Position numbers and translations under genes: made by a program
The notes under the pieces: generated by a model
Seen by the model: only the letters and a program-made list of their open reading frames with translations
What the model was told of the DNA's origin: nothing
The model's database searches: none
Shown: one piece after another, positions 60,170 through 64,000 of the stretch
Numbering within the stretch: position 1 is the first letter of the stretch
Layout of the letters: the number at the start of each line of letters is the position of its first letter
Source: Lucifuga dentata
Lineage: Eukaryota; Chordata; Actinopteri; Ophidiiformes; Bythitidae
NCBI GenBank assembly: GCA_014773175.1
Contig: VXCM01000265.1
Span: 99,501 to 163,500 of the forward strand
Direction: 5' to 3'
DNA: 64,000 nt

Positions 60170-63100
60170 GAGTCACTGGAAGAAGGCCAAAGTAACTGAA
60201 TCAGAGGCATGGCATATCTATTGTATCAATTGAGGCAACTTGGATACAAAAATGTGAGCAATCCTGATACAGACTGAAAAGGACTACTGGCTTTAAAGAA
60301 AAACATGATTCCTGTGCTCAGAATCTTGAGTGAAATCAACATGTTTTCAGGTGATACACATTACATTTATGTCAGTAAATGACTGACTATGTTTGTAAAA
60401 TGCAATAACATTGCAAGTATGTTCTCAAAGACGCTAATAATAAGGCCAAAGTTTTTTGCAGACGCATTTCCTATTTTGTCGACAAGTGAGGAAGTGATCT
60501 GGATCTCTGCATGAATCTGACTACATGGGCACTAGGACAAACCCACCATTTATGTCCCTCAATACATTGAGAGAGTAAAGAAGGCCTCTTCAGTTATAAG
60601 TCTTGCAAAAGTCACCCTCCAAACTACAACAATTCTGAGTTTTGGATGACCTGTTAGGCCACTTCCCCCAAACTTCTACTGGAAATCACAACAAACAAGC
60701 TTAAACAAAGCTGCTCCCAGCAGTGCACCATAAGTCTGATAACAGACATTTTCTCTGCAGCCACCCACAGCACATTGTCTAAAGCTATCTCATATCAAAC
60801 GGTTTCCATCTAGAACCAAAGCACAAGCGTCCTTCATGCAAGCTGCTTTGGGTATCTTAAGGCCTGTCTTGGCGGTCACAAGCCGCAACTCTCTGATCAT
60901 CCTCCAGCCTGCATGGTAAGAAGTTCATAAATCTTTGGTGCCGTGGTACCTGCTTCCTTTCACAAAGAAATGGGAAACAATCATGTAAACAAGGTGCAAA
61001 GAGGATGACATAAAATAGAAACGGGCCAATAATAACACTGAGTCAATCACTGACTCTGAAAAATAGCAGATCAATCTATAGGCTACCTGTTAAACTCGAC
61101 TGGTCTACATGCTGTGAGCAGTGAACTATTGGAAAGACATTTTCAAAAACCAAGCTCCTCAGCATGGGCTATAATTCACTTCAAATTTGACATATTCCCA
61201 ATTTATGACTGATGGGCAAAACCCGATATTAATGTGGGGAATCAGTTGGCATCATATTGACTAGCCTCAGCCTAAAGGCATGAATTGGTCATATCAAAGC
61301 AAGACATCTCTCAACGTATTGATATCTGTGCTTATGATACCAACACACCCACTAAAGGTTAAGATGATGCACAACATTTTTGATGAATGTCTACCGATTC
61401 CAAAACTGATATACATGAACATGAGGTCAGTTGATTTATAAGTATATTTTGCTTTTGCTTCAAAGCCAGTTAATATAATTCAGTGGAATATCATGAAAAA
61501 TGCAGTATGGAATTAATTTCACGATGACTGATGGAGCAAATGATCGAAGGTCAAGTAACTTTATATCAGGGATACTTAATTGTCTAACAGCCTACAGTCA
61601 GAAAATATGGTTTGATATTATATATGGTACAATATATTATAATTTGGGAATTGGAGTGAACTACCATGGAGAAGTTCAAGAGTAACAGTATCCATACTAA
61701 GTGCATTAAGCAGGGACTCCACTAGTCCCTTTGAATCAAATACACAACCAAGTGCAATTTACTGTACAGAAAATGAAAAATGCACTCTTCAGGTATTTGA
61801 CAACAGCTCCAGCACAAATGATCAGACTCCATTTGTTAGCCAATTCCCTTTCCCTGATTCCCTGCGTGATAAATTGCATTTAGTAAGCTGCGGGAGGCTA
61901 AGCATTCTTGACATGTTCTTATTGATTTGCATGAGCTATATGCATGTAATCCTGTTCGTAAGTAAATCATGGCATGTGCAAATTCAAGTCACAGTGGTTC
62001 TACTTTGGGGAAAGAAAATTGGAGCCTCCACATGAGAGGTGGAATGGAGCTGGGCAGAGTGGAAAAAGATGTGGCCGCCCATTGGAATCTGGGAACCTCT
62101 ATTAAGATTTATAGGTGTTGGGATTCTACGGACCCGAAGCATTATTCATGGTAAAGCTTCTCTGTCTGAGCCTGTTTATAAGATGAGACAAGGCTGACAA
62201 AGATGGAGACCCTCTACAATAGGGCCAAGCTGCTTGAACATGGGGCTAACTCACCTGGCACACCCATACCATCAACTGTAACCATTCAGCATCTCCCAGA
62301 AAAATGCACAGACCCACTAAAGATTGGCAGATTATTGTTAAACATGAGTCTGATTCAGTTTGTATCAGAGGACCAGATTCATGTTGTCAGTGGGATGTGG
62401 GTAGGACAGGTGTGGAGCTGCAGGTAAACAGAAATATTACTGTTCCTTGGGAGATGTATCATATGAAACCTACTCTTCTGAAGACTTTATTAGCATGTGC
62501 TGACTAATACACTTTGCACTCAGGATCCTAACTACAGTGTCATGTCGCTAAGACTTATTTCAAAACCAGGCAGAGCACCTTGGGTACTTGTTTAAGAAGC
62601 CATGGCGATATATAGTTTATTCAGCAATTTCCTGAGAGGCTCACCATACTTTATTTGGTCTTATTAGATGAAAACACGAGGATCACCTTCAACTTTATTA
62701 ATGATAGTACTCTGGATGAAAGATGCTGGTGAAAATCTGCAACATCTGTTTGCTGCATTCACTTCTCAGCGGGCTCCACCTATTCCTCATGCCTAATGAT
62801 GCTGATCCACTCGGCAAGTTTTACGGACAAATGTGTATTTGGCTACATTCATCATCCTGAATGAGTGTTCCTGATGAGCCATCCCCTGGCCTGTTTCTCT
62901 CTTTCTACCACATGTTAACAAATGACAACTCCTGCCACATGTTTTCCATTTGGGAGATACAGTGAGAGGCAGGGGAAAGGGCCTAGGGATTCTGAGGGCT
63001 AAAGGATGGGCAGCTTCAAGGGAAAAGAGTCAATGATGCCTGATCTTAACAGAATCACCCCGTGTGCCATCAACTACCCACAGCACCATGAAAATACATC

Positions 63101-63495
63101 AATTATCGGATGCCTTCAAGGAAAAGTAACAGAACTGATCCATGTCAGTGCCATGGCCCAAACCCAAATCACTCACAAGTGGCATTAACAGTGGACATAC
63201 TATTACTGTACATGGACTTTATCCCCAGCAGTCAGTGGATGTATCTCTACAGAACCACATGAAAGCACAAACAGAAAAATATATGGATATGACCAAGAAT
63301 GTTAGCTTGGGTAAACAAGTCGATGGTCGTTCAAAGTCCTGGGGAGTTGCACCCCTATTAAATCATATGCCTTTTGATGTGCAGCTGGTTACGGGTTTAG
63401 AAGGGGGGATGGTTAGAACAGACATGAGTCAGATATCAGGACACACCGCCTCCTTTTTCTCAAAGCCTGGGAATCTTAGTTTAGTTAAACTCTGA
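60170..63495 (+). pseudogene. Unidentified, possibly decayed protein-coding block
   Basis: All open frames of at least 60 codons between 60 and 64 kb are on the plus strand, opposite to LRMDA. Successive blocks shift frame and carry stops. 61124-61441 is readable but for two internal stops. 61643-62032 is 130 codons with no stop and no initial ATG. Further open blocks are 61969-62154, 62203-62427, 62304-62507, 62616-62729, 63006-63188 and 63142-63495 (117 codons). The peptides have balanced composition with frequent tryptophan and potential N-glycosylation sites (NSS, NVS). I recognise no family. No LTRs, TIRs or reverse-transcriptase motif were seen. Options are an old retroelement or virus-like remnant, a dead host gene, or chance. 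Boundaries are approximate. Confidence 0.25.
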
Positions 63496-64000
63496 GGACA
63501 TGTGAGAGTAGTAAATAAGTTATAAATAAAGTTAGGAGTGAAAAGGGACTGTGTAAGATCTAAATGAAACAGAGCAGCTAATGTGACAAAGTTTGATATA
63601 CTGAATTAAATTATTATGGATGATTAACATTAGTACATTTACTGTTTTTTCCCCATCATTTCAGAATACAGGGTAAATATGAAATCATGTTCTTTTTATA
63701 GGTATAATCTACATATCAAAGTTAAAGAAAATCAATTATGATGTTACATGTTTTTGTGTTTTTGGATATGAACTTGTTATACACTGCACTGACAATGCAT
63801 TTAGAGAAATACTATCTAAGAACAAAACCTAAACCTTATTTTAGTTATTTCAATGCTGTGGGATATTTTTACATTTATAGAGACATAAGTATGGTTCTTC
63901 ATAACTTGTCCATCCCATTGACTCGTACTTATTCCCAGAGGGGGTCTGGGGTGTAGAGTTTTGGAGAGGACTGAGCCTTGAGACACAAGCTTTTGTGTCT

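Larger units (their letters stand above)
10230..64000 (-). other. lrmda: Partial LRMDA intron upstream of exon A, more than 53 kb
   Basis: No upstream LRMDA exon was recognised between the CAG acceptor at 10230 and the right edge. I looked for an LRR opener of the LDLSFN type ending in a split AG|G arginine. Very long introns fit this gene, which spans about a megabase in humans. Stretches not covered by separate entries look like unique, AT-rich, non-coding sequence. These include 13.7-17.7, 18.3-20.7, 21.8-22.4, 22.9-25.2, 26.2-28.6, 31.3-33.8, 34.2-35.7, 40.6-41.3, 47.9-49.7, 50.3-51.1, 52.1-53.0, 53.3-54.9 and 55.1-57.4 kb. Confidence 0.75.

Noticed and set aside
10230..64000. Upstream LRMDA exon or tRNA/snoRNA genes in the large intron
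   Set aside because: No LDLSFN-like peptide ending in a split AG|G codon was found on the minus strand. No tRNA A/B-box pair with cloverleaf, or clear C/D-box snoRNA, was recognised by eye.

Overview
The window is a teleost-fish-like piece of vertebrate nuclear genome. It is AT-rich and gene-poor, full of CA/GA/TATC microsatellites, poly-A/T tracts and several families of short terminal-inverted-repeat (TIR) DNA elements, and it has spliced exons with consensus splice sites. I cannot name the species.

Only one gene can be supported: LRMDA (leucine-rich melanocyte differentiation-associated protein; human C10orf11, the oculocutaneous albinism type 7 gene). It lies on the minus strand as three internal coding exons at 10229-10103, 8646-8507 and 4213-4087. 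Their phases join exactly (1+126, 138+2, 1+126 nt), and together they encode the LRR core and the LRR-capping motif. The first coding exon(s) lie beyond 64000 and the C-terminal exon(s) lie before position 1. Everything else is therefore intron of this gene, including one intron part of more than 53 kb.

The most striking feature is the 1,456-nt intron between the first two exons. It is an AT-AC intron with a perfect U12-type 5' splice site (ATATCCTTT), a U12-type branch-point motif (TCCTTGAC) and a terminal AC. A conventional GT-AG reading does not preserve the frame or the protein. The other visible intron (4,293 nt) is GT-AG. A 60-bp ATCT microsatellite starts six bases inside its donor, and a TIR element abuts its acceptor.

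Intron content by region: 1-4086 is mostly unique AT-rich sequence with a perfect 31-bp palindrome. 4250-4806 is a family-A TIR element. 5.8-7.1 kb is a family-D element. 12.3-13.7 kb holds two family-B pieces around an L2-like LINE tail. 20.7-21.7 kb is a family-B copy split by a family-C element. 25.3 and 28.7 kb hold further B copies. 29.5-30.2 kb is repeat-free and AT-rich. Family-A copies are at 33.8, 37.0 (inside a B copy), 39.2, 42.4 and 51.2 kb. A family-C copy is at 35.7 kb, family-H copies at 41.3, 43.8 and 49.7 kb, a 1.28-kb TIR element at 45.3-46.6 kb, and a second D copy with a hairpin at 46.9-47.8 kb. From about 60.2 to 63.5 kb the plus strand carries a run of broken, protein-like open frames that I cannot identify.

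The sequence also carries an assembly signature: twelve single N characters. Five sit between exact or near-exact 61-82 bp duplications and seven lie in homopolymers. They look like unmerged overlapping contig ends, so those duplications are probably artefacts.
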